From Corydoras sp. C115 (taxonomy: Eukaryota; Chordata; Actinopteri; Siluriformes; Callichthyidae): DNA of 64,000 nt. A program made the translations under genes and the position numbers. The DNA lies in contig JAFMOC010000031.1 of the NCBI GenBank assembly GCA_019802505.1, forward strand, positions 786,001 to 850,000, given 5' to 3'. Below are positions 1 to 10,654 of this stretch, one piece after another. Numbering within the stretch: position 1 is the stretch's first letter; each line of letters opens with the position of its first letter. Under the pieces are notes generated by a model. It saw only the letters and a program-made list of their open reading frames with translations. It searched no databases and was not told the DNA's origin.

Positions 1-744
1 TAGGCTGACCAGAACCAGACAAATCTTCAGTGGAAATTCCTCTGCCTGATGCTTCACCACTGCCAGACATATACCCACTTGAAAGGCCAGATACCTCTCC
101 ACTTGGAAGGCCAGTGCCAGATACATCTCCACTGGGAAGGCCAGTGCCAGATACATCTCCACTGGGAAGGCCAGTGCCAGATACATCTCCACTGGGAAAG
201 CCACTGCCAGATACATCTCCACTGTGAGGGCCAGTGCCAGATACATCTCTTCTGGGAAGGCCACTGCCAAATACATCTCTTCTGGGAAAGACACTGCCAG
301 ATACATCTCTTCTGGGAAAGCCACTGCCAGATAAATCTCCACTGGGAAAGCCACTGCCAGATACATCTCCACTGGGAAGGCCACTGCCAGATACATCTCT
401 TCTGGGAAGGCCAGTGCCAGATACATCTCCACTGGGAAGGCCACTGCCAGATACATCTCTTCTGGGAAGGCCAGTGCCAGATACATCTCTTCTGGGAAAA
501 CCACTGCCAGATACATCTCCACTGGGAAGGCCACTGCCAGATACGTCTCCGCTGGGAAGGCCACTGCCAGATACATCTCTTCTGGCAAAGCCACTGCCAG
601 ATACATCTCCACTGGGAAGGCCACTGCCAGATACATCTCCACTGGGAAGGCCACTGCCTGAAAAATCTCCACTGGGAAGGCCACTTGGCTCAGCAGAACC
701 AGAACCACTTTCCTCCACAAATATAGGAGGGATAAGAGGGTGGC
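1..744 (-). CDS. acan: acan chondroitin-sulfate exon, start (open at window edge)
   Basis: After the acceptor TTTGCTCTCTAG the exon reads GHPLIPPIFVEESGSGSAEP and then about 20 copies of a ten-residue unit of the type LPSGDVSGTG. The frame stays open to base 1. Ser-Gly pairs in an acidic context are attachment sites for chondroitin sulfate. Several units carry LPRRDVSGSG in place of LPSGDVSG, losing one SG. The exon continues off the left edge. Confidence 0.93.
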
Positions 745-3700
745 CTAGAGAGCAAAAGCAAAATAAAGCAAAAAAGCAAAAAAGGTCAGCGTTGAAACAT
801 TTTATTTAACTTGAGTAGGAAAAAAAATCCCGCTACCTGGTCGTAGAATCTCGGTTATGTGTGTAAGATTAAAATCCATTCCAGTCTCTGTAGCATTTAG
901 TATGGCTTCACTGATAAGTGAGAAATTTGCTATAGGAAAGAAAGAGGTTCAATACCCTTCTGTTTTAAACTTGTCCTACAATGACATTCTTAATGCATAA
1001 TACCTCTAATACAGTAGGCATCATATCTAGAGTATAGGTCAGGGTTTCCAGTCTGATTAGCATTTATATAAATAGTATGAACTCCAGGTTCTCTTTCATC
1101 ACAATCAAGCTGTGCGGTATGAACGGGATAGCGGACGCTATGATCAGCAAGCCAGCCTGGGCTACACTTAGAAAATCCCTGACTCCAGGCTGCGTACAGC
1201 TCCCCTGTGGATGCAAGCAGGGCATTCTGTCTATGGCAGTGATCAGCAGCCTCATAGAAGTTCAAACCGGCTGGAGTGCTGACTTGAAAGACTTCTCCTA
1301 GAAAAATAGTGCAAAAGTATGAAAACCTAAAACAATTACTATAAAAAAAAAAAACATTTAGTGGAATATGTTCTTACCCTGTAGATGACTCATGTAGCAA
1401 TATACATCATAACGCTCAGTTGCAGGTCTAACCCCATGGGATTGCACTCCAGGTTCTTTAACATCAGAGCACTCATAAAAAGTATAAACAATGGGGTACC
1501 TACTCAGGGGAATAAGGAAAAATGGATTACAATTTATAATTACTAATGAATTGTTTCCAACATGATTACTAAAAAAATGAATATAGATTTGAGTTCTCAT
1601 ATGTGATTATTGGAAATATTATATCAGGATGGATTAGAGATGGTTTAACCTGACAGACTGATCCTGGAGCCAGCCAGCGTTGCATTCATGAAGACCTGCC
1701 TCATAGGCCGCTTGCAGCTGCTCAGCTGTGGCGATTTTAGCCCCCTGGGACAGACAGGCCTGCTGAGCCTCTTTAAAATTGAATGCATAGTGCCCGGAAC
1801 TTGAGCGGTAGTGGAACACCACTCCTGTAATATCTGAAACTAGAAAGTAAAATTAATTATCAGTATCAGAAGACACATTGAGCCCACAGAATCTTTAAAA
1901 CAATTCTGCAAATAAGACCCTTGTATCTTTCTATTCCTGTGTATGCTTTTACTCACCACTGCTGATATTTTTTCTAAGAATCTCAGAACCCAGATCTGGT
2001 TGACCAATAGCTACAGAGATCGTAGGCTCCACAATCTCTGGGACATTCTCTGTATGAATCGAGGTAAAGAAGAGAGGTGTCTCTATGGTGGTCCCCCATG
2101 GCTCTTGAGTTACAAGCTCCCCTCGTGCTTCAATCTTAGAGGTAACACTCCCAGAAAGGTCCATAGGGTTTCCAGTAAGAGTGCCCACACTAAACTCAGA
2201 GCCTGTGGTAATGTGGAGATCAGGTATTGAAGTCTTGGTCTCTGGAGTCGTGAAAGCATCAGGTATTCCGACACGGAAATCAGTGGGCAAATATTTGTCA
2301 GGAAATGGGGTGTGGGTACTCAGAACTTCATCTTCCCCTGAGCATTGAGAGACTTGAAATCAATCACTTGACATAAAATAGTAAAATCTGTCTGATACTG
2401 AATATGTTCCATTATTCTTCAATGCATCATCACTTACCTTCATAGCAGATGGCTGCAAATCGTGAGTCAGGGAGGGGGTAACCTGTCTGGTTTATGTAGC
2501 GATACACTGTCCTCACACCCAGGAGACCCCCACCACACTGGGGCCTTGCGATGTTAATAGGGTATCTTACACTCCTGTCAGCCAACCAGCCAGCATCACA
2601 CACATCCATTCCAGCCATCCATGCCAAGTACAGCTGCCCTGTAGTAGCCAAATGGGCTCCAAGATTGGCACACTGTTCTGATGCTTCATAAAATGTAAAT
2701 TTTTCCAGGGACATAGAATAAAAGACTCTGCCTACAGAATAACAATGCATTGTGGTGTAAACATTAGACATAATTTATTGCAAACTCTCAAATAAGCTTT
2801 TAAGTATCTCTTCATTACCTGACATTTTTTCTGCAAAACAATACACGTCATATGTTTCGCTGTCATTTCGTACTCCATATGTTCGGACACCTGGTAATTC
2901 AATTTTGTCTCCAAAGCAAGGTTCCCTAGGCTCATGAATAGGGTATCTGGAGAAAAGTGCAAAAGTATACATTCATCCATTTTTACCAGTAACTATGTGT
3001 GAATTTATACTTGTAGCCAAAAGTACCCAATTTACCTTCTATAGGAATTTAATTAAGCTAATCAATTTAAGGAAGGATTATGCTGAAAGATTTGTAAGTT
3101 TAGAACAGCCAATTTTACCTTAAATCCAATGTTTTTTTTGGTCTGTGGGAGGAAAAGTGATAAAGTAAGTAAAAGTAGGTGGAGCTACAGTACCTGACAG
3201 TGTGGTCTGAAAGCCAGCCTGCATCACACTGATGGAAACCATCATCATAAGCTGCCTGCAGCTGTTCAGGGGTCGCGATGACAGCACTGTTTTGGATGCA
3301 GGCTGCCTTTGCCATTTCAAAAGTCAACGTGTAGCGGCTGGTTATGGCTCTGTAGTGGAACACGATGCCTATTGAGCAGACACACATCCACATTTACTTG
3401 AAATGGACTCAAATTGAACTCCCAGTTAAGTGTAGACATCATCATTTCATTTGCTAATAATTACAAATGTTGCCTATAAACCATTGCAAAACGTCTCGAA
3501 GCCTCACCTTGAACTTGCATTTCCACTGAATCATAGTTCTCATCGATGCCTTTCACTTCACACCGATATGTACCAGAATCTTTGGAGCTCAGTTCTGAAA
3601 TCTCTATGGATACATCTGTGGCAATTCTTGGGTAGCTTACCATCGTCACACGGTCCACATACTTGGGATCCAAATGCACAGATCCCTCTGATGCCACCAG

Positions 3701-4374
3701 GAAATCGGTAATATTGCCCTTATATATGTGGCTCCATTTAATGTTGTATGACAGGGGTCGTATGGTAGGTGCACCAGGGTCATGCTTCATATTGTCCTGG
3801 AAGTAGCAAGGAATAAACGTCTTCCCACCAAGCAGAGGCCGCAGTGGCTGCTCTAATGGGATGCTAACACCAAGGGTACTGTCCTCATCTGGGAAGACAG
3901 GTTCATAGGTCGCTGTTAGATGGGGCAAAGCACCTGATATTTATTACGCTTATTTTAATATTTAGATAATGAACCGTTATGATCATATACTTGTTAAAAT
4001 CCTTGAAAATAATAATAAATTGATGTGGCATAACAAAATGATAATCCAGTACAGGTCTGCACACGTCAGGAGGGAGGGCCAAACTGGTAATGTTAGTCTG
4101 CAAAACGTAAAATTTGCTTTTATGGATGTCAGTGAAGATGGCTGCATGATTCAAGGGCTGTATATGTGGCAGAGCCCAGCTGTGCTGAGTGACTTTTCTT
4201 GATAAAGGCATCCACTTCAAGCACCCACTAAATACCCATGGCATTGATACCAGGCATAGATGCGTTGCTAATAAAAACTCTGTAAATGCAGATTCTCTTA
4301 CCATTCACATCTCCAAAAAATACTCTTGCATACGAGACACTGAGGTAGGCACAGAGTAGGAGCAAAGCAGTCAT
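1..4374 (-). CDS. acan: Aggrecan core protein, N-terminal part (gene continues past left edge)
   Basis: Aggrecan is the large secreted chondroitin-sulfate proteoglycan that binds hyaluronan and link protein in cartilage and perineuronal matrix. Eleven exons read on the minus strand join in phase: 4374-4302, 3933-3508, 3368-3194, 2946-2819, 2731-2438, 2337-1957, 1824-1650, 1499-1378, 1297-1004, 929-837 and 744-1 (open at the edge). Order of domains: signal peptide, V-type Ig, link 1, link 2, interglobular domain, link 3, link 4, short exon, SG-rich repeats. Having both G1 and G2 identifies aggrecan and excludes versican, brevican and neurocan, which have no G2. The start is the ATG at 4374, followed by a hydrophobic leader (MTALLLLCAYLSVSYA). 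Teleosts often keep two aggrecan copies; which copy this is cannot be told. The G3 domain and the rest of the gene lie outside the window. Confidence 0.96.
61..690 (-). repeat. 30-bp coding tandem repeat in acan
   Basis: The 30-base unit is repeated in perfect register (two units per 60 bases) for about 20 copies. The two main variants differ at a TCCACT versus TCTTCT block. No indel breaks the register, as expected for a repeat under coding constraint, and copy number is likely to vary between individuals. Confidence 0.93.
837..929 (-). CDS. acan: acan short linker exon after G2
   Basis: A 93-base exon between a strong acceptor (TTTCCTATAG) and a GTAGCG donor keeps phase 1 at both ends and encodes 31 residues. 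It contains three N-glycosylation sequons (NFS, NAT, NLT). It sits where mammals begin the keratan-sulfate region. It is recognised only from splice signals and phase, so slightly less secure than its neighbours. Confidence 0.75.
1004..1297 (-). CDS. acan: acan G2 link module 4
   Basis: A 294-base exon, the same size as the link 2 exon. It encodes GEVFQVSTPAGLNFYEAA, LLASTGELYAAWSQGFSKC, PGWLADHSVRYPVH, GVHTIYINANQTGNP and ends YCIRG. It closes the G2 globe. G2 of aggrecan is known not to bind hyaluronan in mammals; nothing here contradicts that. Confidence 0.94.
1378..1824 (-). CDS. acan: acan G2 link module 3 (two exons)
   Basis: Exons 1824-1650 (175 bases) and 1499-1378 (122 bases) repeat the layout of link module 1 in G1 (175 and 128 bases), as expected if G2 arose by duplication of G1. 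The first half is conserved (GVVFHYRSS, TAEQLQAAYEAGLHECNAGWLQDQSVR). The second half is divergent: it reads YPIVYTFYECSDVKEPGVQ then SHGVRPATERYDVYC, with the usual PR..C.GDK segment altered but the cysteines kept. Confidence 0.93.
1957..2337 (-). CDS. acan: acan interglobular domain exon
   Basis: A 381-base exon between G1 and G2 encodes the 127-residue interglobular domain. It begins GEDEVLSTHTP and is rich in Thr, Ser and Pro. Near the start LPTDFRVGI can be aligned with the mammalian MMP cleavage region (IPEN-FFGVG), and further on KIEARGELV resembles the aggrecanase cleavage region (TEGE-ARGSV). The exon identity is certain by position and phase; conservation of the protease sites is inference. 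Confidence 0.9.
2438..2731 (-). CDS. acan: acan G1 link module 2
   Basis: A single 294-base exon encodes the second link module: GRVFYSMSLEKFTFYEA, LATTGQLYLAWMAGMDVC, AGWLADRSVRYPI, GVRTVYRYINQTGYP. The NQT sequon before the final cysteine is also present in mammalian aggrecan. Together with link module 1 it forms the hyaluronan-binding surface of G1. Confidence 0.95.
2819..3368 (-). CDS. acan: acan G1 link module 1 (two exons)
   Basis: Exons 3368-3194 (175 bases) and 2946-2819 (128 bases), interrupted by one intron, encode the first hyaluronan-binding link module. Visible motifs are GIVFHYRAI, ATPEQLQAAYDDGFHQCDAGWL, PGVRTYGVR and ETYDVYCFAE, with the four link-module cysteines. The split after TVR and before YPIH is the usual intron position in this family. 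Confidence 0.95.
3508..3933 (-). CDS. acan: acan G1 immunoglobulin-like V domain exon
   Basis: This 426-base exon encodes the Ig-type module at the start of G1, which binds link protein (HAPLN). Visible hallmarks are the first cysteine in KTFIPCYF, the core tryptophan in IKWSHI, and DSGTYRCEV with the second cysteine. It starts with the G/GT phase-1 junction shared with the signal exon. Family knowledge: in aggrecan this module pairs with the Ig module of link protein to lock the hyaluronan complex. Confidence 0.95.
4302..4374 (-). CDS. acan: acan first coding exon: signal peptide
   Basis: The exon encodes Met plus about 24 residues, a leucine-rich secretion signal probably cleaved near SYA. 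The splice acceptor (TTTTGCAG on the minus strand, at 4384-4382) leaves only seven untranslated bases before the ATG, so a separate 5' non-coding exon must exist upstream. The donor GTAAGAG at 4301 follows codon phase 1, as at most other exon borders in this gene. Length and start resemble mammalian aggrecan (MTTLL...). Confidence 0.93.
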
Positions 4375-5309
4375 AGTGTATCTGCAAAACAGAAGTCATC
4401 CAGCAATGATGTGCATGTGAAAAAACAATGAAGTAATTTTGCATAGTATAAGAAATGCCATTAATTCACCTGATCTCAACTGTCTCCATACTTTTGTACA
4501 CAATGGAATAATATATTCATGTTTCCCACTGTGAGTTCGAGAAATACGTTTGGTGTGCTACTCACACAGCAATAATGGCTTCTCTGTGCAAGACCGCCTG
4601 TCTGGCTATAGTTCATTCTGGCCTGAATAAACCTCTTTTAAATGCAATGGGCAACTTTCGTTTTGGCAGGAGCCTTACATGCCGCCTGTATTTGACGGTT
4701 AATGCCGCCGGAAGAAACTGGTGTTTAATGGCAAAGGTTCAAAAGACTCTGAATTGACGATCACATACTTTTGTCCACCTTCTCAACTTCCTTTGCGTTT
4801 GAAAAATTTTAACTATTTAACTGCATTACACAGTGAACTGCATGCAAGGGAGTAGAAAGCAATAGTTAAATAAAATTGAACCATGTTCCAGTTGTTCCAC
4901 TGTCTCATATATCCATCACTGTAGCAGCATCGATCCAATAAGTGAGAGAAAAACGAAGGGGTTCTCACTCTACTGTCTCCTGTTCATGGAACTAATCACT
5001 CCATGGTCGTTTATTAGATAATGCAGGGAAAGCAGCCAAATGACTTTGTGAGGCGTTTCCACATTGTTTTGGATTTACGGAGCTTGAGCTTACCTTATAT
5101 AACCATTATGATAAGTTTAAGAACACCACCCATATGTTTAAATCCATGATTAATGAAGGAACACTTTCAACTTTGTTGTAAAAACATCACAACGTTAACC
5201 ATCTATTTCAGCAGTTGTACATTATTTAGATTTATTAGGTTTATTATATAAAAAAAAACAAAACATTGAACTATAAATAATTTCCCTCCATCTGGATAAT
5301 AAAAACCAT

Positions 5310-5470
5310 ATGAGTGTGGTAGCCTGGTGTTTGGGGTGTTGGGGTAGCAATCTAAAAGCAGCAGGTTTAAATCAGTCCACCAAAGTTGACAATCTTGGCT
5401 CCTGACAAGGCCCTTAAACAGGGCTGATGATGTGCCAAACCGGGACCATATTTGGCAGACCTATAGCAGT
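5310..5470 (+). repeat. Degenerate tRNA-derived SINE remnant
   Basis: The stretch GGTAGCCTGGTGTTTGGGG, then GGTTTAAATCAGTCCACCAAA, then GACAAGGCCCTTAAAC matches in order the box A-like part, box B-like part and body of the SINE seen more intact on the minus strand at 10655-10882. It is old and mutated. Confidence 0.55.
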
Positions 5471-6929
5471 GGTACCTAAAAATCTTTAGATGCTGCCTAT
5501 GTTCCAAATGCAATCTGGGCTTCACCTTGTAGAAATTTGATAGTTAAACCAACTTGACCTCAAACGTTTTGCTTTTTTTTTTTTGTATGTGCATGGCCCA
5601 CATCTTGCAATTGGGAAAGGTCTGACCGAGTGTCACATCATGCAGCGAGTGCGGTCAGATGACTAGAATAATTTTGATTACTAAATTACTAGAACAATCT
5701 GGGTGTGGAACTGGATGAAACTCCTGAAAACAATATTACTTTGTCAAAATTAAATAAAAATTTCAAAACTTCATGCCGACAGACGCCTATTGTCTTTTCC
5801 ACTAAATTTACTAGATTAGGGTTCTTAGATTTTTTTTTAGAACAGTTTCGCCAGTTTCCTATTAAATAATGACTGTGAATTAACGTTTCACAAGGTTGCT
5901 TAGCATGGAGTTTAAAAAAATGCTTCTTCATGTCTGTCCTTGTGTTTTAAGATTATCAGGATGGGGAGGAGCAAGTGCTGAGTAGCACACACTGTCGCTA
6001 TTGACATGGTGTGGTACGTTTCTTTCCCATCAGGTACAGGCCAATAAACAGACGTCTGTTCAAGCATGGGCAACGGTCTGTGTTATGGCCAGTGTAAACA
6101 TAATTCTGTGTTCCAGGGAGGGCCTTCACCCAAAACAGCCCAGGAGAGCAGATGGGCAGAACACAGAACACTTACACTCATACACTTGCATGCGCACTCA
6201 CTTGCACCCATATCAGGTAGAGCAGCCAGCTTCAGGACCACTTACCATGGCATCATACTGACCTCCATGAACCTAAATGCAGAATGTATCATATATAGAC
6301 TTTACCTTTTTATAAAACACTTATAAATTCATAACATAAATTAATAACTATTGGAATCTTGGTCAATAAATTAGATTAAATGAATTAATAGATCATCCTT
6401 TATTCACATAATACAGGTATGTTACCTCTTGAACTTTTGCTGGTGGAGATGAAAGTATAGTTTTTTTCCAGCATGCCAAATGTTTTTTTAACCCTCTTTT
6501 TTTTTAATAAGTAACATTTTGTGTTTTGAGGGAACACTTATCCAAAATGTCCAGGATTTTTCCAGCCACTGGCTATTTTGCTCCATGAAAACGTCTCAAA
6601 AGAAATCAAAGTGCCACCCCTACCTCCACTTATCACATATCAGTTAAATAGTATGGGTCTACATTTTGTTTGGGCAATACAGATGAAAATAACCAAAAGG
6701 AACCAATTATCATATTTAAAAATCAGTAAAGGAATAAAGACAAAGCAAAGGAAAAAGTAACAAAAACAGCCAACTATTAGCTTGCTATTGATGTATAACT
6801 TAAAATGTCAATTATGGTATCCCATATGTTATTGTCTCAAATTTGCAGGCGTGGAAAATTTTTCATTCATTTACAAGATAAATAATCTCTGTGTAAAGAA
6901 ATTGCTGTTAAAACTTACCAAATGACTTT

Positions 6930-7044
6930 TACCTTTTTTCTTGTTGACTTGGTTTCTGCTGTGTGGTAGCTCCCTTCTTTACCACGGACTTTGCGGCAGT
7001 CAGACGGTGTGCTGGTGTTTTTCGACTGCTTGCCTCTCCTGGGT
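6930..7044 (-). promoter_or_regulatory. Candidate acan 5' untranslated exon
   Basis: On the minus strand a tract TCTCTTTCTGCACTCAG is followed by about 110 GC-richer bases without any ATG, ending in GAAAAAAG and a GTAAAAGT donor. It could be the non-coding first exon of acan that splices to the acceptor at 4382. One frame of it is open and basic (lysine-rich), so an unrelated coding exon is the alternative. Boundaries are approximate. Confidence 0.3.
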
Positions 7045-7120
7045 GTGCTGAGTGCAGAAAGAGACCTTATTCAAATTGGACACTAGATTACTAAAGTGAC
7101 AGAAGAAAAAGCTGAAAGTG

Positions 7121-7196
7121 TGTGTGAGAGAGAGAGAGACTGCGAGACGGAGAGCGGAAGAGAGAGAGGAAGAGAGAGAGAGAGAGAGAAAGAGAG
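7121..7196. repeat. GA-rich microsatellite
   Basis: Interrupted (GA)n tract of about 75 bases. No coding signal. Confidence 0.9.
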
Positions 7197-7664
7197 TTGT
7201 TTAAACTACTGTGATGTCATTTTTTTAATGCTACATATTAAAATGGACAGATCTAATGGGATCCTGTGTAGTTTTAAAATCTGATCTTTACAATATTGAA
7301 GAATTTGCAGAGGGTTTAATCCAAACTGACTTATAGGTATTCCAGTTTAATGGTTAGGGTCAGCAGCACAGGGCTCATCACAGTACCACTGAGTGTTCTT
7401 CTATTTGAAGCTCTTTTTCAACACATCAGTGACAATGACATGATTGTGGACTGTGCGTTTGCTGCTATGAAAGCATTAAGTGCTTTCTGAGTTTTATTTG
7501 CAGTAGTACTTAATGGCTACCTGGTTGTGTGTGTCTGTAAGACAACAAAATCTAATTTTATGCGCAAATTGTTGGTTTGTTTTTTAAGAGTTTAATGTCC
7601 AGACAGCATCAGTGGTTCTGTACCGACAGAAATGGTTACAAATGATTCAGTCATGGGGCAATTT

Positions 7665-7790
7665 AGTATACATGCAGACTCCACACAGTAAGGACCTTTG
7701 TTCACCCCACCTGGGAATCATACCCGAGACCTTCTTGATATGCGGTGGATGTGCTAACTGCTGCATCACTGTGTCATCCATCTGTGTGGT
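7665..7790 (-). repeat. tRNA-like retroposon fragment
   Basis: Read on the minus strand the segment has the GTGATGCAGCAGTTAGCAC start and a following GGGTATGATTCCCAGGTGGG typical of the box A/box B head of fish tRNA-derived repeats. Degenerate, with no clear ends. Confidence 0.45.
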
Positions 7791-9034
7791 TGACTAGATA
7801 TTAGTTGAATGATTGTATAGGACAGTATACTGTTCCCTAGATTTAGATTCTGGTAATATATAAATGATGTAATTTACACCCAATTATACTGCATGATGGA
7901 AACTTTTAGTGACCAACAACCATTCATTTATTTTCTTGGTCAATATGTACTGATGATGGGTCAAATGATGTGTGCATTTTCATTATAGGTTTCATATGGT
8001 ACCCTGGAAACCGAACCAGTCATAAAGTCCATTTAGTTCTAGCATGGATTTAGACTGTGGGTAGAACCCATGAGTATATGGCAAGAACATGCTAAATTAC
8101 AAATAGAAAATCCTTGTTCTTACTGCTCTGGAACCCAAGACCTTCTCTCTGTCAAATTAGTCAGAGAGAACTGACAGTTTTAATGCTTGTTGCTGTTAAT
8201 TTTCCTTTAGCCGTTCCCATAGCAGATCATCATGCTTCATCTCCTCTTATTCTAACTATCCTACTCTGCCAACCATCTGCATGTCCTTCCTGATCACAAA
8301 TATAAACATTCTCTTATACATTGCTTATTTCCTCATGCCTGGTTTCTTCATCCTTGTTACAACTATATATTGTAAAAAATGCCATATAAATACAATTAGA
8401 TTTATTACCATGTTGGTCATCTTTGCAGAATTAGTTGTAATAAAGTTTATTTTATTTATATGGCTGTTTGGTTCTTTAATAAATTAATGCATATACAAAA
8501 CTTCAAAACACAAATACTTGTGAATCTGTTGTATTTTAAGTGCTGGCTGAACAACCAACCACTGACTGAATGGTATATAAATATTAGACTTGGGTACAAA
8601 GAGGTGCTGGTATATATTTAGAAAACAAGAAAGCAGTGGATGAGCACATGTAACAGACTTCAGAAGGCTTCTCAGCAAATATCAGTTTTCATTTTGTTAA
8701 ATGGAATTTTTCACACTAAGGCCACAATCATGACTAACTAGAACAAGCCACCACAATTTCCCAGCCTAAAGACTTCTGATTCTTTGACAGTGCCAGGTTC
8801 CTGTTATGGCTGTGGGAACTTTCCAGCCCAAATGTAGCCAACATTTTATCTGATTCAAGTATAAAAGCTACAATAGTGAAAACATCTCAAGCAGTGGTAT
8901 AAGTGTCAATAGCGTTATAAAGTAAATTAAAATGACTGTGTTGGCATTGATGTTAGTTATAATGCTGACAGTGTAGCGTATAAGGAAGTTTGAAACATAG
9001 TTTTTTGGACTACACAAGTCAAGGGATGTGTAGC

Positions 9035-9225
9035 TCTGTTGTGAGGGTGTGGGACTATTAACCTGCATGTTAAGGGGTTCCCAGGTCCACTGAAGTTGCC
9101 AATGTGGGTTCTTAAGCAAGGCCTTAACCCTCATTGCATCAGGGATGCTATAGGGCCAAAACTGTATTCTGACCCCAAACAAGTTGGGATACTTTTAAGT
9201 CACCTGCTAAATGACCAAATGTAAA
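9035..9225 (+). repeat. Old SINE copy (same family as 10655-10882)
   Basis: Contains GGTCCACTGAAGTTGCCAAT, GCAAGGCCTTAACCCTCATT and a tail CACCTGCTAAATGACCAAAT, in the same order as the minus-strand element at 10655-10882. The tRNA-like head is worn. Confidence 0.7.
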
Positions 9226-10101
9226 TGTAAGCAAGCTCCCACTTATTGCTGCATGTGGGTAATTCGTTATAGTGTGTTGGTGTATTATGGGTGAAAGAGT
9301 TCATGGAAATCTCATTTAGGACACCAGAGAGAGTTGAATACTTACAAACAAAGGACGTCTTTTAACATCAGCCAGACTGCCGCACAAATTCTATTTATTT
9401 CTAAATGTTTCCTCAGAGTGTATTTGCCTGTCAAGGTAAGCTGTTTATTTGTCATGTGGTTGCTGGTTGAGGTAATCCAGCTACAGTTTTGCTTACTCAT
9501 ATTACCCTATTATTGCTTTTAGCACATTTAAATGTCTCAGTCCACAGTTGTATATGGCTTTGTGACTATTTATAGACATTATAAAGGTGATTATTTAATT
9601 GCAGACATGTTCCTAAACGTTCCAATTGCTGGAAAAAAACTTTTTTTTTTTAACCGATGACGTTTGTGTAATATCGTCACAGTGTGTGTCTGTGTGCACA
9701 GTAACTGACTGTATGTAAATAGACCACTGAGATTGGGTCATCATTCTGCATTATGCCCATTTATGGCACTCTGGAAGAATTTAGAATAATAGAAGAATTT
9801 TCAATAGAAAAAGCAAATGGGATTTTTAAAAGTTTATCTCCATCATGTTCTAAAGTAAAAAATATACACAAATATTTCTAAGGATTTAAAATCCTGCTTA
9901 GACCCAGAGTGCTGAATATAACAAGGATAACCAGGACTACAAAATGACACATGACTTCAGTGGTCTACAGAATAATTAGCAGAATAGGATTACTTGCAAT
10001 TATAATTAGGTCTTTATATAATTAGCCTTGTAATAATATATTTTATCTTAAATTATATTTGGTGAAGGACTGACAAAGAGTTTCTTGATGAATTTTGTAG
10101 C

Positions 10102-10401
10102 ATTCAACATAAATGCACGCTGATCTGCCGAGGCAGTGTCCTCATTGACCTGCTATCTCTGGCCATCTCCGAAGCCATCTCTTGCGCAGACATCTCTCAC
10201 CTCTTGTACTGCACAGGAGGTGCAGCTTTGCTAAACAGACTCTCTTTGACTTCCTACGCATCTCTCAGTCTCACTGGGGAACTGACAAGGTCCATCCGGG
10301 GAAAACTGGCCTTTAAGATGAATAGAGGCATTATGAAGATCGGGCAGAAGCAAAACTCTGTTAGTCTACATGGCGATGGAACGATGGAGCTTAAGTTTTG
10401 A
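10102..10401 (+). CDS. Unidentified exon-like open stretch (possible terminal exon or pseudogene fragment)
   Basis: An open frame of 99 codons ends in TGA at 10399-10401. It is bounded on the left by an acceptor-like GAATTTTGTAG at 10090-10100, and it is clearly GC-richer than the AT-rich DNA on both sides. The reading includes GSVLIDLLSLAISEAIS, HLLYCTGGAALLNRL, GKLAFKMNRGIMKIG and ends GDGTMELKF. I do not recognise the family. No partner exon with matching phase was found nearby. It could be the last exon of a small plus-strand gene, a relic of one, or chance. No function is proposed. Confidence 0.35.
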   Translation: MQHKCTLICRGSVLIDLLSLAISEAISCADISHLLYCTGGAALLNRLSLTSYASLSLTGELTRSIRGKLAFKMNRGIMKIGQKQNSVSLHGDGTMELKF

Positions 10402-10654
10402 CTCATGCATTTCATGTTGAAATGATTTTATATTATTATTGATGGAAAATTGTTTCCCATTAGGGCTGCAGTCTTGCAAAAAATACACATTCTTTTAGAT
10501 TTTGAGCTTTATTGCTTTTTTTTAAAAAAATTTTACACATTGATATTTTCTGTCACTTAGAAAAGACTAGGATCACATAATTTGCATTAATAGCCTTAAT
10601 GGTAAAACAGGCCTTCATATGTCTGTAGCGATGATTTAATTTCAGTCAAAAGTT

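Noticed and set aside
30..809. Three overlapping long plus-strand open frames with a repeating PDTSPLGRP or QIHLHWEGQ pattern
   Set aside because: They are antisense shadows of the acan 30-bp coding repeat: a stop-free unit whose length is a multiple of three leaves other frames open. The minus-strand SG-rich frame continues the aggrecan exons in phase.
1..4374. Versican, brevican, neurocan or link protein as the identity of the left gene
   Set aside because: Four link modules in two pairs separated by an interglobular domain, followed by LPSGD repeats, occur together only in aggrecan.
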